Shown in pieces: positions 49,999-59,932 of a DNA stretch of 64,000 nucleotides (its first letter is position 1; the number at the start of each line of letters is the position of its first letter). The notes beneath the pieces were generated by a model. It ran no database searches, had not been told where the DNA came from, and worked only from the letters and a program-made list of their open reading frames with translations. Position numbers and translations under genes: made by a program. The stretch comes from Prorocentrum cordatum (Eukaryota > Sar > Dinophyceae > Prorocentrales > Prorocentraceae), in the NCBI GenBank assembly GCA_963575745.1, contig CAUYUJ010018616.1:445680-509679 (forward strand), written 5' to 3'.

Positions 49999-50049
49999 TG
50001 GCGCCAGCGGCGGCGCAGGCTCTCGCCGTCGTCGTTTGCCATTGGGGAG

Positions 50050-50158
50050 GAGAGGGGGGGGTCGGCACGGTTCGACCCCCCCCCCCTGCAATTCAGGGGG
50101 GGGACCGGTTCGAACCCCCCCCCTTGCAATTCAAGGGGGGGGCTGGTTCGAACCACCC
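50050..50158. repeat. Three ~37-bp units with palindromic GGTTCGAACC
   Basis: CGGTTCGAACCCCCCCC, then TTGCAATTCAAGGGGGGG, repeated three times. The GGTTCGA word resembles a tRNA B box, but there is no A box, anticodon stem or acceptor pairing, so this is not a tRNA. Confidence 0.8.
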
Positions 50159-50296
50159 CGCCCCTTCCCAACGTCCACAGAACGGCATTCTACAGCATTC
50201 CCAGACCGCGCCAGCGCGAATCGTGACTTGACCGGCCCCCTACCACTCCCCCGCCGGTCACGCCCGTTATCGCCAAGGAAACGCACACACACACAC

Positions 50297-50795
50297 ACAC
50301 ACTCGAAAGTGGCGACGGCTCCACATTTCGCAGTCCCCCAGGAATGGCGAGGTCTTGGTAGGATCTGCATGTGCCCGCACTCTGGGGGCTCCTCCAGCAG
50401 CCCTCGAAAGTGGCGACGGTTTCACACTTCGCAGCCCCCCCCAAGGATGGCGATGTCCCATTTGGGCATGCGTGTGGTCCCACTGTGCGGGCTCCCCCCG
50501 CAGCTCTCGAAAGTGGTGACGGTTTCACACTTCGCAGCCCCCCGTTTGGGTCTGTGTGTGGCCCCACTGTGTGGGCTCCCCCAGCAGCCCTCGAAAATGG
50601 CGACCATTTCACACTTCGAAGCCACACCAGGGATGGCGAGGTCCCGTTTGGGTCTGCGTGTGGCCCCATTGTGCGGGCTCCCCGAGCAGCCCTCGAGAGT
50701 GGCGACCATTTCACACTTCGCAACCTCCCAGTCCCGTTTTGGTCTGCGTGTGGCCCCACTGTGCGGGCTCCCCCCGCAGCCATCGAAAGTGGCGA
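50297..50795. repeat. Minisatellite K, ~100-bp unit, 5-6 units
   Basis: CTCGAAAGTGGCGACGGTTT, CACACTTCGCAGCC, GATGGCGA, then TTTGGGTCTGCGTGTGGCCC, CACTGTGCGGGCTCCCC and CAGC. Unit starts are near 50,303, 50,404, 50,507, 50,591, 50,692 and 50,783; 84-91-base units lack the GGATGGCGA part. A (CA)n run precedes it. It ends against family C. Confidence 0.85.
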
Positions 50796-50950
50796 CAGGA
50801 GGTGTCGACCCCTTTCCCAGGACTGGCTCTTCATGCTGAATCGTTGTTTGACGGTCCCGAGGGCCGGTGAAGGTACCCACAGGCCGAAAATAGCGAACAA
50901 ACTCCCGGCGCGATTCTTCCATACCTCTGGGTCTTCCGCTCGGCGGTTGC
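50796..50950 (+). repeat. Family C dispersed repeat, intact copy
   Basis: GGTGTCGACCCCTTTCCC, TTCATGCTGAATCGT, TTTGACGGTCCCGAGGGC, CCACAGGCCGAAAATAG, AACAAACTCCCGGCGCG and ACCTCTGGGT. It is followed within ten bases by D3. Confidence 0.65.
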
Positions 50951-50959
50951 CCGCGCGCA

Positions 50960-51085
50960 TGGCGGCGCCATTTCGAAGGTTTTCGAGCGGGGCGCGGCCA
51001 ACGAAAGTGGCCAAGGATGGACCGAGGAGGCAAGGATGCAAGGGTGCTCTTGGAAAGGCCGCCCCTCACTGGGCGGGTTGACTGT
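50960..51085 (+). repeat. Family D dispersed repeat, copy D3
   Basis: GAGCGGGGCGCGGCCAACG, GGATGGACCGAGGAGGCA, GGATGCAAGGGTGC, CTTGGAAAGGCCGCCC and GGGTTGACTGTA, close to D2. Confidence 0.7.
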
Positions 51086-51265
51086 ATCCATATCCACGCC
51101 CTCGCGGTCTGGATTCCTGGGCACGATCCCGCGGATGCGCGGTCGCACGGATGCGCTCCGCGCAGGACAATCGCGAAAGAGCGCCCCGTATCCGCGGGGT
51201 CGTGGCCCAGGGACCCAGCCCGCGAGGCCGCGGGCACAGGGCCGCCTTTCGCCCACGATCGACGC
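51086..51265 (+). repeat. Family J dispersed repeat, copy J1
   Basis: GTATCCATATCC, CGCCCTCGCGGTCTGGA, CGCGGATGCGC, CTCCGCGC, GCGCCCCG(T/C)(A/G)TCCGCG and GAGGCCGCGG recur at 57,015-57,190 (J2). C, D3 and J1 form a continuous chain here. Confidence 0.65.
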
Positions 51266-51370
51266 AACCCCCTTCCGCTTCTGCGTTGGCGCTACGTCCT
51301 GTGAGAGATCTTGCGGCAAGCACTCCGAGGGCACACTGGCCGTTGCCCTGAACATCCAAAGGGGCCCCAG

Positions 51371-51533
51371 GGGAGGAGGAGGAGGAGGAGGAGGAGGAGG
51401 AGGAGGAGGAGGAGGAGGAGGAGGAGGAGGAGGAGGAGGAGGAGGAGGAGGAGGAGGAGTAGGAGTAGGCGGAGGAGGAGGAGGAGGTGGAGGAGGAGGA
51501 GGAGGAGAAGGAGGAGGAGGAGGAGGAGGAGCC
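51371..51533. repeat. (GGA)n microsatellite
   Basis: Nearly pure GGA over 160 bases with a few GTA and GGC changes. Confidence 0.97.
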
Positions 51534-51744
51534 CCAGGTAGGCAACCGTGTGCGAGCCATACCCCCGCAGGTCAGACTTCTGCAGCGCGGGCCCTAGCTC
51601 GGAGCCTCGAGGGACCTCTGCAGCCAGGCGAGCCTCGGCAGGGGTCTCGGACGCCCCTGCGTCGATGGCCCCCGCAGGGGCAACACGAGGCCGATGTGGC
51701 ATCACAGCAGCAATTCGGCCCCTGCCTCTCGTCCTGGGTTCGGT

Positions 51745-51865
51745 TTAGTGAAGTGATGAATTTCGGGGTCCTCACGTGGGAAAACACATCACTTCACTCA
51801 TCTGGGGCCCCTGGGGCCTTAGTGGGCCCTGGGGCCCAAAATCAGTGAAGTGATGGTTTTCGGGC
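51745..51865. repeat. Inverted and direct AGTGAAGTGATG words
   Basis: AGTGAAGTGATGAATTTCGG (51,748) is faced by CATCACTTCACT (51,787) and repeated directly as AGTGAAGTGATGGTTTTCGG (51,843), with GGGGCCC words in between. A small foldback structure. Confidence 0.55.
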
Positions 51866-52534
51866 CTCGGAGGCAAGGGCTGGCAGGCAGTCGCGGACCA
51901 GGGCTGCTGTGGGCCCCCAGGGCCGTCGGGGGAACAAGACATGCACCGGAAACTGGGGCATATACATTACCAGTGGCGGGCTGACTTTCAGTCCCAGAGC
52001 TTTTTGAGGGTCGGGGACGACGTCGGAGTGGTGTGGTGTACACTATTTTCCCTGTTTTCCCGGGGAAACGGCGAAACACGTATACACCAGGATCCCGTAT
52101 ACACCAGGATCCGCTTTCTTGTGCGAATTTTTGTGCGGGGCCGTAGAAGACGTCGGTGTATAGAGTCCGGTCCCTTGACATGCCCGTGCGGGGACACCTG
52201 GTTTCGGCCCCGCCGCCGGGCCCATTCCTCGATACGTGGGCGGCTCCCGGCGCCTTGAGGCGCTGGGAAAAGCAGCCACGCAAGCTGATTCTCTCACACA
52301 CCCCTCTGCTACCCCCCCCCCGTTCGCCTGGCCCGAAACAAGACCTGCCCGTGCGGGGAAGCCTGCGTCTCTCGCTCGATGTGCCTGCGGCAGGGCCTCT
52401 TCCGGCCCGACTGTGTGGGGGGGATGCGCGCGCCGCCCCCTCGTGGGCGTGCCCCGGCTTCTCTCCCTCAATCGCCCCCCCCCGGCGGTCGGGGTCGGCC
52501 TGGTTGGCCATCGGGCGAGGCCTCCTGGCGACTT

Positions 52535-52690
52535 GGACCTTGCCGCCGCTCGGACGTCCGTTTCCCGTGCATTTTTCAGTTTCGTGCGTGCTTTTAGTTG
52601 CTCGATGGTCCAGGATGGTCCTCGATGGTCCTCGCCGAGAAAAAATGCACACGTCCGAGCGATGCCAAGGAACATGCGGGGGGTGGGGGG
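52535..52690 (+). repeat. Dispersed repeat P, copy P1
   Basis: CGGACGTCC(G/C)T, CCAGGATG(G/C)TC, TCGATGGTCC and the near-constant CGTCCGAGCGATGCC are shared with 57,510-57,660 (P2) in the same order. No gene is recognised from 51,865 to 53,280. Confidence 0.5.
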
Positions 52691-53289
52691 GGCGAAAGTC
52701 TTGGGCCCAGGTTTCGTGGGGCCTCGCGGGGAGGCCCCCCCAGGAGATCCCCCAGGAATCGAGCGCTACTAAGACGAAGCCAGAGCGAAGATCAAGTCGG
52801 GTGCGGAAGAGTCGAGAGTCTCTCGGGCGGCTCGGGAGGATGGCTCGGGCGCCGCGGCCTCCTCGGAGCGTGGCGCTCCGGAGCGGAGGTGTCCTCGCCC
52901 CCGGCCCCGTCCGAACACACAGCTTGTGGGGGGCTCTGGACGGCGCGGTGGCCGGCTGCGGCTCCAACTGCTTGCTCCCGCTGCAGCCCGTGCGGCGGGC
53001 TCATCCCACCTCCTCCCCCGCCCGGGCAGCAGGGCTGAACCTGAGCGGTGTTTCTCGTTCTCGTTTCGCTTTCGTGTTCCCTCGTCTTGTCTTCACTCCG
53101 CCTCTACCGCAAACCGAAGTCGAAACGAAGGCGGCCCACGAAATCGCCAAAAACACCGTTTAGGTCCAGCCCCACCCGCGCAGCCGGTGACCCCGCTCAA
53201 AGGGAGCCCTGAGAGGGCATCTGCACGGAGTCCACATCGAAGAATTGTGTTGCATCTTCGGGGGACCTCGTCTGTCCCGTCGCGCCGCG

Positions 53290-53405
53290 ATCCGCGTCGA
53301 ACCCAAGTCGAGCGCGTCGAGCCTGTGTCGCACCCGTCTCGAGTCCACGTCGAATCCACGTCGAATCTGCGTCGAAGCCACGTCGATCCCACGTCGGAGT
53401 ACAAG
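53290..53405. repeat. Short minisatellite (CCACGTCGAAT)
   Basis: Roughly eight irregular 12-15-base units around GAATCCACGTCGAATC. Confidence 0.7.
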
Positions 53406-53767
53406 AACATACTGCAACCTACATGGTAAGAAGGCCCCCCGGAGATGGAAACGAAGATCGGCCGCAGCCAGATGCACAACACCGCCGTGCTCGCATCGGG
53501 CCACATCGGATTGAGCCGGCCGGGACCAGTATCGGATCGGAAATGGATCGTGGGGGGGCCCAAGAGACCCTTCCAAGGATCCCCCAAGGAGCCACCCGGG
53601 CGACCACGACCCGTCACGCGGTTGACGCCGCTCGACGCGTCCCCCCGTGCAGAGGGCTCCTCGCTTCCTCTCCACTGCGCCGCGCGCGCACGGCTCTTGA
53701 TCGAAGAGCGCGCCCCGCGCACGCCCGCCTCCTGCCCTCTCCCCCTCTCGCCGCTGATGCGGGACAA

Positions 53768-53848
53768 AAAAATGACCACAGCCACTGCTTCTTGTTTGCG
53801 CCGCCTTCCAGCCGGCCGAAAAAGAAGCAGTGGTTGTGGTCATTTCCC
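53768..53848 (+). mobile_element. Miniature foldback element, copy 1
   Basis: ATGACCACAGCCACTGCTTC and its complement GAAGCAGTGGTTGTGGTCAT enclose about 32 bases with CGCCGCCTTCCAGCC. Confidence 0.75.
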
Positions 53849-53866
53849 TGGTGCCAAGCTCAACGA

Positions 53867-53943
53867 AACTGACCACAACCACTGCTTTGTTTCTGCGGGC
53901 TGGAAGGCGGCAACAAAAGAAAAGCAGTGGCTGTGGTCGTTTT
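53867..53943 (-). mobile_element. Miniature foldback element, copy 2, opposite orientation
   Basis: TGACCACAACCACTGCTTTG and AAAGCAGTGGCTGTGGTC enclose GGGCTGGAAGGCGGC, the complement of the core of copy 1. The two copies lie 19 bases apart, head to head. Confidence 0.75.
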
Positions 53944-54175
53944 CACGCCCCGTAGCTGATGCTGCCGCGGCGCTGCCCGTCGGATGCCGCTCCCCTGCCG
54001 CCACCAGGCCGCCGCCGCCGCCGCCGCGCCATGCCGCCCTCGGCCCTGCGCCGCCGCAGGCAGCGCCGGCCTGCCTGCCTGCCTGCCGGCCTGCCGCTGC
54101 ACGCGCCGCCCCGGAAAAAGCTCGCGCGCCCGTGGCGGCCCGCTTCGGCACGCCGCCCCGCGCGTCGCGCGCCCC

Positions 54176-54347
54176 CCATTGAAGGGGCCCACAAACACAC
54201 AAATAAATACACACAAATAAAAGGATTCCCCATATGTTCCCATACTTTCTGGGTTTTTGTCTTCCGCCCCAGTCCCAATATTCTCTCATATTTTCCTGGG
54301 GATCGACGATTAATTGTGTCTGTGTGTTTCTTCCCCTCCTGAGCCAT
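54176..54347. mobile_element. Family A copy A4
   Basis: TGAAGGGGCCCACAAACACA, ACAAATAAATACACAC, the core GGGTTTTTGTCTTCC, GATCGACGATTAATTGTG and TTCTTCCCCTCCTGAG. It is very similar to A1. Only CCAT can be seen on both sides, so its target duplication is not convincing. Family B copy B4 follows within 15 bases. Confidence 0.75.
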
Positions 54348-54361
54348 GCGGTCCCTCTTGC

Positions 54362-54572
54362 CTCGCGTGTCGCGGGGGCGGGCCCCCTGCGACGCGCTGT
54401 GCCTTGCACGCTGGTGGCGTGCCGCTCCGCTCTGAAGCGGCGGGGGGGGCTGGGCAAAACTGCGCACGCTGCTGCTCGGGGCCTGGGACGCGCAAAGCGT
54501 GTCGCGCCGCAGCGTGGTGGGCCAGAACCGGCTGCGCGACACGCTAAGCAAACATTCCCGACCATGGCCCCG
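54362..54572 (+). repeat. Family B hairpin repeat, copy B4 (complete)
   Basis: AGCGTGTCGCGC and GCGCGACACGCT (54,496-54,546) form a perfect 12-base stem around GGTGGGCCAGAACCGGCT. The 5' part has TCGCGTGTCGCGGGGGCG facing CTGCGACGCGCTG, then GGTGGCGTGCCGCTCC. It ends ATTCCCGACCATGG. Confidence 0.75.
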
Positions 54573-54655
54573 CTGGGGGTGCGAGTTTGCGACCGCCTCC
54601 ATCCAGCACGCCCCTCACAGGCGTCGTGCCTCAAGGGGCCGCAGGTGCGGCACCA

Positions 54656-54702
54656 GTGTGTGTGTGTGTGTGTATGTGTGTGTGTGTGTGTGAGAGAGAG
54701 CA
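54656..54702. repeat. (TG)n microsatellite
   Basis: TG dinucleotides followed by a short GA run. Confidence 0.95.
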
Positions 54703-54899
54703 AGCTGTCCCCACCTCGGCTCCGCGCACCCCTCGCCAGTCCCGTGCCTCAGGGGGAGAACCACCTACGACTAGTCCTTCGGATGCTTCAGCAAGTTGGT
54801 TCTTTCAAACTCGTCTTCTCCTTCGGGCAGAGGCTTACCTCTCCAGCTGCCCCCTCTACTGGGTCTGGCATCTTCCTCCCGCGGGTCGTTGAAGGGGCT

Positions 54900-55390
54900 C
54901 AGATGGTCGTAGGGAGCTCCAGGGCCGCAGATAGCCCAGCATGGCCTCCAGGATGGCAAAATATAACGAAAGATGGCTCAAGATGGCCTCCGACATGCCC
55001 CCCAAAGGCGCCATGACCCTCTGACAACATCTTCAAGTGGCCACGGGGCCCCACGAGCCCCCCCCTGGCGAACCTCAGATCTTTCCAAATCCGTCCAAAA
55101 CCTTCCTGGCAACCCAGTGATTGTTGTCTTCTCGCCCTTTCGCTTTCGGTGAGCTCCGGAGGCCTCAAGATGGCCCCAAGATCGCTCATGAGGGCCCCAA
55201 GAGGGGCCCCATACGGACGGCCCCAAGAGCGTCCCAAGAGGCAGAGCGGGAGACCGTCATGAGTTACCCCCCTTCTTGGATCGATGGCCTCCAAGATGGC
55301 CCCAAGAGGGCCCCAAGGCCCCCGACATGGCCACAAGAGAACCCCTAGAGGGCCCCAAGGGCATCCAACATGTCGCCAGGACTCGAGCAA
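54900..55390. repeat. Diffuse GGCCCCAAGA-type repeat
   Basis: Irregular recurrences of GATGGCCTCC, GGCCCCAAGA and CCAAGAGGGGCCCC. It resembles the stretch at 35.3-35.6 kb. No gene. Confidence 0.45.
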
Positions 55391-55512
55391 GCTGTCAAGA
55401 GGCTCCACTATCGAGAGATCTGCGAGGGCATTTATTGGTCACTCTTGGACCTGCTCAGGTGAGCGTTTTCTTATTCGGCATTAGGCGGAAAAGGGGGGGG
55501 GGAGGGGGGGGG

Positions 55513-55612
55513 NNNNNNNNNNNNNNNNNNNNNNNNNNNNNNNNNNNNNNNNNNNNNNNNNNNNNNNNNNNNNNNNNNNNNNNNNNNNNNNNNNNNNNNN
55601 NNNNNNNNNNNN
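55513..55612. other. Assembly gap of 100 N
   Basis: One hundred N with runs of G on both sides (GGGGGGGGGGAGGGGGGGGG before, GGGG after). The round length suggests a placeholder, so its true size and content are unknown. Confidence 0.99.
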
Positions 55613-55924
55613 GGGGATTGGGACTCATGAGCAGTGAGCGAACAGCGGGGGGGAACGGGAACAGGGCCGATGGTATGGTGAGCATGAGGAGGACCAGCGG
55701 CGCGCCGGAGGGGGAAGTGAGAGGGAACCGGCATCCTCGGAGGGCGGCCGGTCTTCTCAGAAGCCCTCCAGCCTTCCGAGAGGCCATCTCTGCCTTCGGT
55801 GAAGGCTCAGGCAGCCCCTCAGCAAGGGAGGAGACCAGAGGTCCGCTCCTTCTGCCTTCCCCTCCGGGCGCGCCGCCGAGAGAAGCAGGGGGAAGGGAGG
55901 CCTTGGGGGGGAAGGGAAACGGAA

Positions 55925-56035
55925 GCACGAGGAGGAGGAAGAGGAGGAGGAGGAGGAGGAGGAGGAGGAGGAGGAGGAGGAAGAAGAGGAGGAGGAGGAG
56001 GAGGAGGAGGAGGAGGAGTAGGAAGAGGAGCAGGA
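55925..56035. repeat. (GGA)n microsatellite
   Basis: GGA triplets with AGA interruptions. Confidence 0.95.
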
Positions 56036-56372
56036 GACACGGCAGGGAAGGGGCTGGCGGAGGCCGGGAGTCCATGCTGCTATCTCCTGCGGATCCCTGG
56101 CTCCGTGGCGCGCAGAGCCTGTCTGCCAGGCACCGCTAGCCCTTGGGCGAGCAGCTGTGGCGTCAACAGGGAGGGGGGGTGGCCTCTCTGCGGCACCGCT
56201 CCTCTGCAAGCAGGCAAGTAACAACGGCACGAGGAAGAGGAGGACCAAACCTGCGGGATGACGAGGAGGTCCCGCGGCTCACACTCAATACTGCTGCTCG
56301 TGACTCGCGGTCTTCCAGCCCATTTCGACCCCTCAGCACCTCACGTCCGACCTTCGACATCCCACTCCTCCT

Positions 56373-56695
56373 CCGCACCCCTCTCCTCCTGCCTACATCC
56401 TCCTCCTCCGTCCCCTTCCTACCCCGCCCCCCCGCCTCCTCCTCCTCCCTCCGCCTCTCATCCTCCTCCTCCTCTCCTGTCTTCCTCCCCTCCCCCCTCC
56501 CGCCTCCTCCTCCGCAATCCTCCTTCCTCCTCCTCCTCCCTCCTCCCCTCTCCTCCTCCTCCTCCTCCCCTCCCTCCTCCCTCCTCCTCATCCTCCTCCT
56601 CCCCTCCTCCCCCTGCTCCTCCTCTCCTCTCCCTCCTCCTCCTCCTCCTCCTCCTCCTCCTCCTCCTCCTCCTCCTCCTCCTCCTCCCCCTTCTC
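56373..56695. repeat. (CCT)n microsatellite
   Basis: Interrupted CCT/CTC for 250 bases, then a clean 55-base run. It faces the GGA tract 340 bases earlier. Confidence 0.95.
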
Positions 56696-57014
56696 GACAC
56701 ACCTCCCCTGGAGCAAATAGTAACAGCAGGACAACAAAGGGGGTTTCTCGCGGCGCTCGGCCACTCACGCTCGGGCCGCGAAGGGCCGCAAGACAGCCAG
56801 GACTCCTTCGAACGCACATCTCGGCATCAATGCGACTCGCTCCTCGGATGCTACGCCGGGATCCTCCCCTCGCTCCATGTCACCACCCGGGCCAATCGCT
56901 CGCTTGATTGGATTTGAGCGGCGGCAGCACGGCCACGCAGTCGGACGAAGTCCAGAATCTGGCGCTGTGGCCTTCGGCTGGTGTTTTCCTCCCTTCCTTC
57001 TCCCACGAGCGGCG

Positions 57015-57192
57015 AACGTATCCAATACCCGCGCCCTCGTGGTCTGGACTCCGGGGCGCGCTTCCGCGGATGCGCAGCCGCCCGGGCACGTCCTCCGCGC
57101 GGAGCACCCGCGCAAAGGCGCCCCGCGTCCGCGCGGTCGCTGCCCAGGGGCCCGGCCGCGAGGCCGCGGAGGCAGACTCGTGCTCCCCGCCC
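57015..57192 (+). repeat. Family J dispersed repeat, copy J2
   Basis: Matches J1 at about three quarters of positions by eye, in the same orientation, without the C and D parts that precede J1. Confidence 0.6.
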
Positions 57193-57204
57193 GCGGCATC
57201 CCCC

Positions 57205-57378
57205 CCCCACCTCCTCCTCCCCCCCCCCCCCCTCTCCTCCCCCCTCCTCATCCTCCTCCTCCTTCCTCCTCCTCCTCCTCCTCCTCCTCCTCCTCCTCCT
57301 CCTTCTCCTCCTCCTCCTCCTCTCCTCCTCCCCTCCCTCCTCCTCCTCCCCTCCTCCTCCCCCCCCCCCTCCCCCCCC
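57205..57378. repeat. (CCT)n microsatellite with C runs
   Basis: CCT triplets between C homopolymers (57,218-57,230 and 57,360-57,380). Confidence 0.95.
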
Positions 57379-57509
57379 CCTGGGGGCAGCCTTCTGGTCC
57401 CTCTCCCGCAGCTGCATCGCCCCCAGCAGGGCCGCCAGGCTGTGCGCGCTCTCGAGCCTCGGGCTCCGCGCGCGCGCAGGCGCGCGGGGGGCGGGGGGCG
57501 GCCCTTGCC

Positions 57510-57665
57510 GTCGATCGGACGTCCCTGCCTCGTGCGCGCGCGCAAGATGACCTTCCCGCTCGACGTCGCGCCCCCTCTCCTTCGCGAGACGACCCAGGAT
57601 GCTCTTCGATCGTCCCTGGCGGGACCGATGCACGCGTCCGAGCGATGCCTCGGGCGGCCGCGCAC
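57510..57665 (+). repeat. Dispersed repeat P, copy P2
   Basis: Partner of P1 at 52.54 kb; the best-kept word is CGTCCGAGCGATGCC. Confidence 0.5.
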
Positions 57666-57867
57666 GCATAAGCGCGCGGCGCGCAGGCGCGCGCGGGGGG
57701 AGGGTTTCGCCGCTGCGCCGCGGCTGGCAGGCGTGCCGCTGTCGGGGGCCCTCTGGTGGAGCGTGCTGTCTCGGCCCTGGGCAGCGAGGGTGCGGTCGGG
57801 CCTAGGGTCACAACGTGTATCAAGGGCGGGTGGCAAGGACGCAAAACCCTTGGAGGCCGAAGTCGGG

Positions 57868-57975
57868 TTTACCTGGGCGGCGGGCGACCAGCGAAACCGG
57901 CAAAGGACGGGACGCAGAGGCTAGGACACAAAGGCACCCTAGATGAGGCGCGCGTCTTTGCTGGGCGCGTTGACT
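57868..57975 (+). repeat. Family D dispersed repeat, copy D4
   Basis: GGGCGACCAGCGAAACCGGC, AAGGACGGGACGCAGAGGC, GGACACAAAGGCACC and GGGCGCGTTGACTGCAGG follow the D series with drift. Repeat O1 starts immediately after. Confidence 0.5.
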
Positions 57976-58115
57976 GCAGGACAGAAGAGCATCCTTCAAG
58001 AGCCGGCCCAAACTGAAGACCATTCGAGGGTGCCCTCCCCCAGGGTGCACAAGAGCATCCAACAAAAAACCGAAGAGCAGTGTAGGGTACCCTCCCCCAA
58101 CTGACCTCGATCTGG
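57976..58115 (+). repeat. Dispersed repeat O, copy O1
   Basis: AGCATCCTTCAAGA, GGGTGCCCTCCCC, GCACAAGAGCATCCAACA, GTAGGGTACCCTC and ACTGACCTCGATCTGG recur in order at 62,668-62,815 (O2). Confidence 0.6.
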
Positions 58116-58564
58116 TCCGACCGTACGGCAAATTCGTGTCGTGCCGACTTTGGCGCTGGCTTCTGACACCGCGGGAATCGTTCAACCTTGAACGATTGGC
58201 CGTTTCCGAAACGTCAGATCGTTCATCATCGACCGATTCTGGGTCACCGGCAGCGTCCAACGATGAACGCGGGCGGCGGGGTCGCCACCAGTCGACACGA
58301 TGCGAACCTACCGTAGGAACCATGGAAAAAGACACCGTCACCACCAGGGACCACCAGCGGGAGGAGCCATGGGGCTACCCCCTGGTGGTGTGGTCAGTGG
58401 TCCCCCCCGCTCGCTCGAGACATCCTCATCCCCATCTCGAGGAGGCATCGTGAACCTTCTCGCTGGAGGTGGTCCCCCTGGTGATGGCGGTGTCGCTTGT
58501 CCGTCCCCCGAGACGAGGGGTCTTGGCGGAAATGGGGTGGATGTTACACACGTTCGAAAGTTTT

Positions 58565-59012
58565 TGCTCAAAGTGTCACTGCGGCGGCCCCGGCGACAAG
58601 CCAGTACCTGCAAACGGATGGCGTGCCGCTCAACCCCGCGGTTGCGCGAGGCTGAGGGAGAGGCTGGGAAGTTGACGTTCAGGACCAGGAAATGGTTGTC
58701 GTGGGCGACGGTGGGGAGCAAACAGGCCAAAGGCGACCAATCCATGTACCCAAAAACGCCGGTGGTCCATGCCTTCGGCGAGGCTCCCTGGCGAACACGT
58801 GTAATGCCCGCCCCTGGGAAATTCGCCTCTATCGTCGCCTCCGAGGTGAGGGTGTCGCGCCGAAGCGAGGTGAGCCAGAACCGGCGCTGCGGCACGCCAA
58901 GCCAAAGGTCTTGGCCAAAACCGCAGAGGGCAAGAAAGGGGGAGATGGCGTGTCGCTCCACTCCGCGGGGCGGGAGGCTGGGAAAGGCTCGGGAAACTGA
59001 CGTTCGACAGCA
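58565..59012 (+). repeat. Family B copy B5, rearranged
   Basis: The 5' half is at 58,573-58,680 (GGCGGCCCCGGCGAC, GATGGCGTGCCGCTC, GGCTGGGAAGTTGACG), the 3' half at 58,848-58,915 (GTGTCGCGCCGAAGCGAGG, GAGCCAGAACCGGCG, GCCAAGCCAAAGG), and a second middle part at 58,940-59,012 (GGCGTGTCGCTCCACTCC, GGAAAGGCTCGGGAAAC). Two overlapping copies, or one copy split by an insertion of about 130 bases, would explain this. Confidence 0.55.
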
Positions 59013-59039
59013 TGGGGCTCCCTCCACAATCTGCGGGGA

Positions 59040-59870
59040 TGGGGGATGGAGGAGGATCAGGGTGTGCTTGCCTGATTCGTGGAGGGGGCTCTTACAGCGT
59101 GATGGGCCTTGGCCGATGGAAGCTAACAGGAGCGGCGGCACAAATCGCTCCCGCTGGCCTGTCCGCGTGCTGCGCGGGGTCCCGACTCGCTCACACACCT
59201 GGCCCCCTGTGGCCACGTGTCCCCAACGTGGAACGGGTGCCTGGGCCGCGGAATCTACGTCACCAAACTTCGCGAACCGCGCTCCGCGTTTTTCTTCTTC
59301 GCGCCATCGAGCCCCGCGCCGCGCCCTCTAGAGAAGGGCGGCCGCTCTGGCCCAGGCCGCAACGCACGAAGCGCGATCATCCTCGCACTCCCACGGGTGA
59401 CCCAGCGGAAAGAGTTCTCGTTGGACTCGCTGGCTAGGCACAGGCGTGCGGGAAGCGAGGCTGACGTGCCCGAGGTCTCGGGCCGCCAACACAGCCTGAA
59501 GCTGCTCAGGGGCCTCGTGCCTCGGAACATGGCCAGAATTTATTCGCGCAATGCTTCCCTTCCCTTTACGAGTCATGGGCTGACAGCACGCGGCCTGGCG
59601 TACCTGCCGCACTCCGAACAAAGTGCCAGGCCGCAGAAGGAGTAGGGAGAAGACGACCAGGGCGAGACGCAGAAGGATGTAGTGACAACAAAGAAGAACC
59701 ACTTACCCCGCTGAGAAAGTCCCTGAAACGGCATGGCGTATTACCACTGTTTGAGGAAAGGAGCCCTGTCGCAGACAGATCAGACGAAGAGACGACACGA
59801 CAGGGAAGACGCTTACAATTCTGGCAATTCTTGATGACCGTATGGGCACACGGATACCTCTGGAACCTCA
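59040..59870. other. No recognised gene
   Basis: A plus frame of 142 codons (59,217-59,645) has mixed composition, including CLGRGIYVTKLRE and a basic, leucine-containing tail. I cannot assign it; other frames are also open. A short CCT tract follows at 59,876-59,932. Confidence 0.3.
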
Positions 59871-59875
59871 TAGCC

Positions 59876-59932
59876 CCCTCCTCCTCCCTCTCGGGAGACC
59901 TCCTCCTCCTCCTCCTCCTCCTCCTCTTCAGC
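59876..59932. repeat. (CCT)n microsatellite
   Basis: About 30 bases of clean CCT within a pyrimidine-rich stretch. No gene from 59,935 to 60,470. Confidence 0.9.

Noticed and set aside
50050-50158. tRNA-like GGTTCGA words
   Set aside because: There is no A box, no cloverleaf pairing and no anticodon arm; the word is part of a palindromic 37-base repeat.
54935-54955. Possible second spliced-leader relict (ATGGCTCAAG)
   Set aside because: Only ten bases match and the TTTTGG core is absent; the words belong to the diffuse GATGGC repeat.
59217-59645. Possible PARP-like fragment (CLGRGIYVTK)
   Set aside because: A single short motif resembles the G-R-G-I-Y block, but none of the other conserved blocks of that family is visible, and neighbouring frames are equally open.
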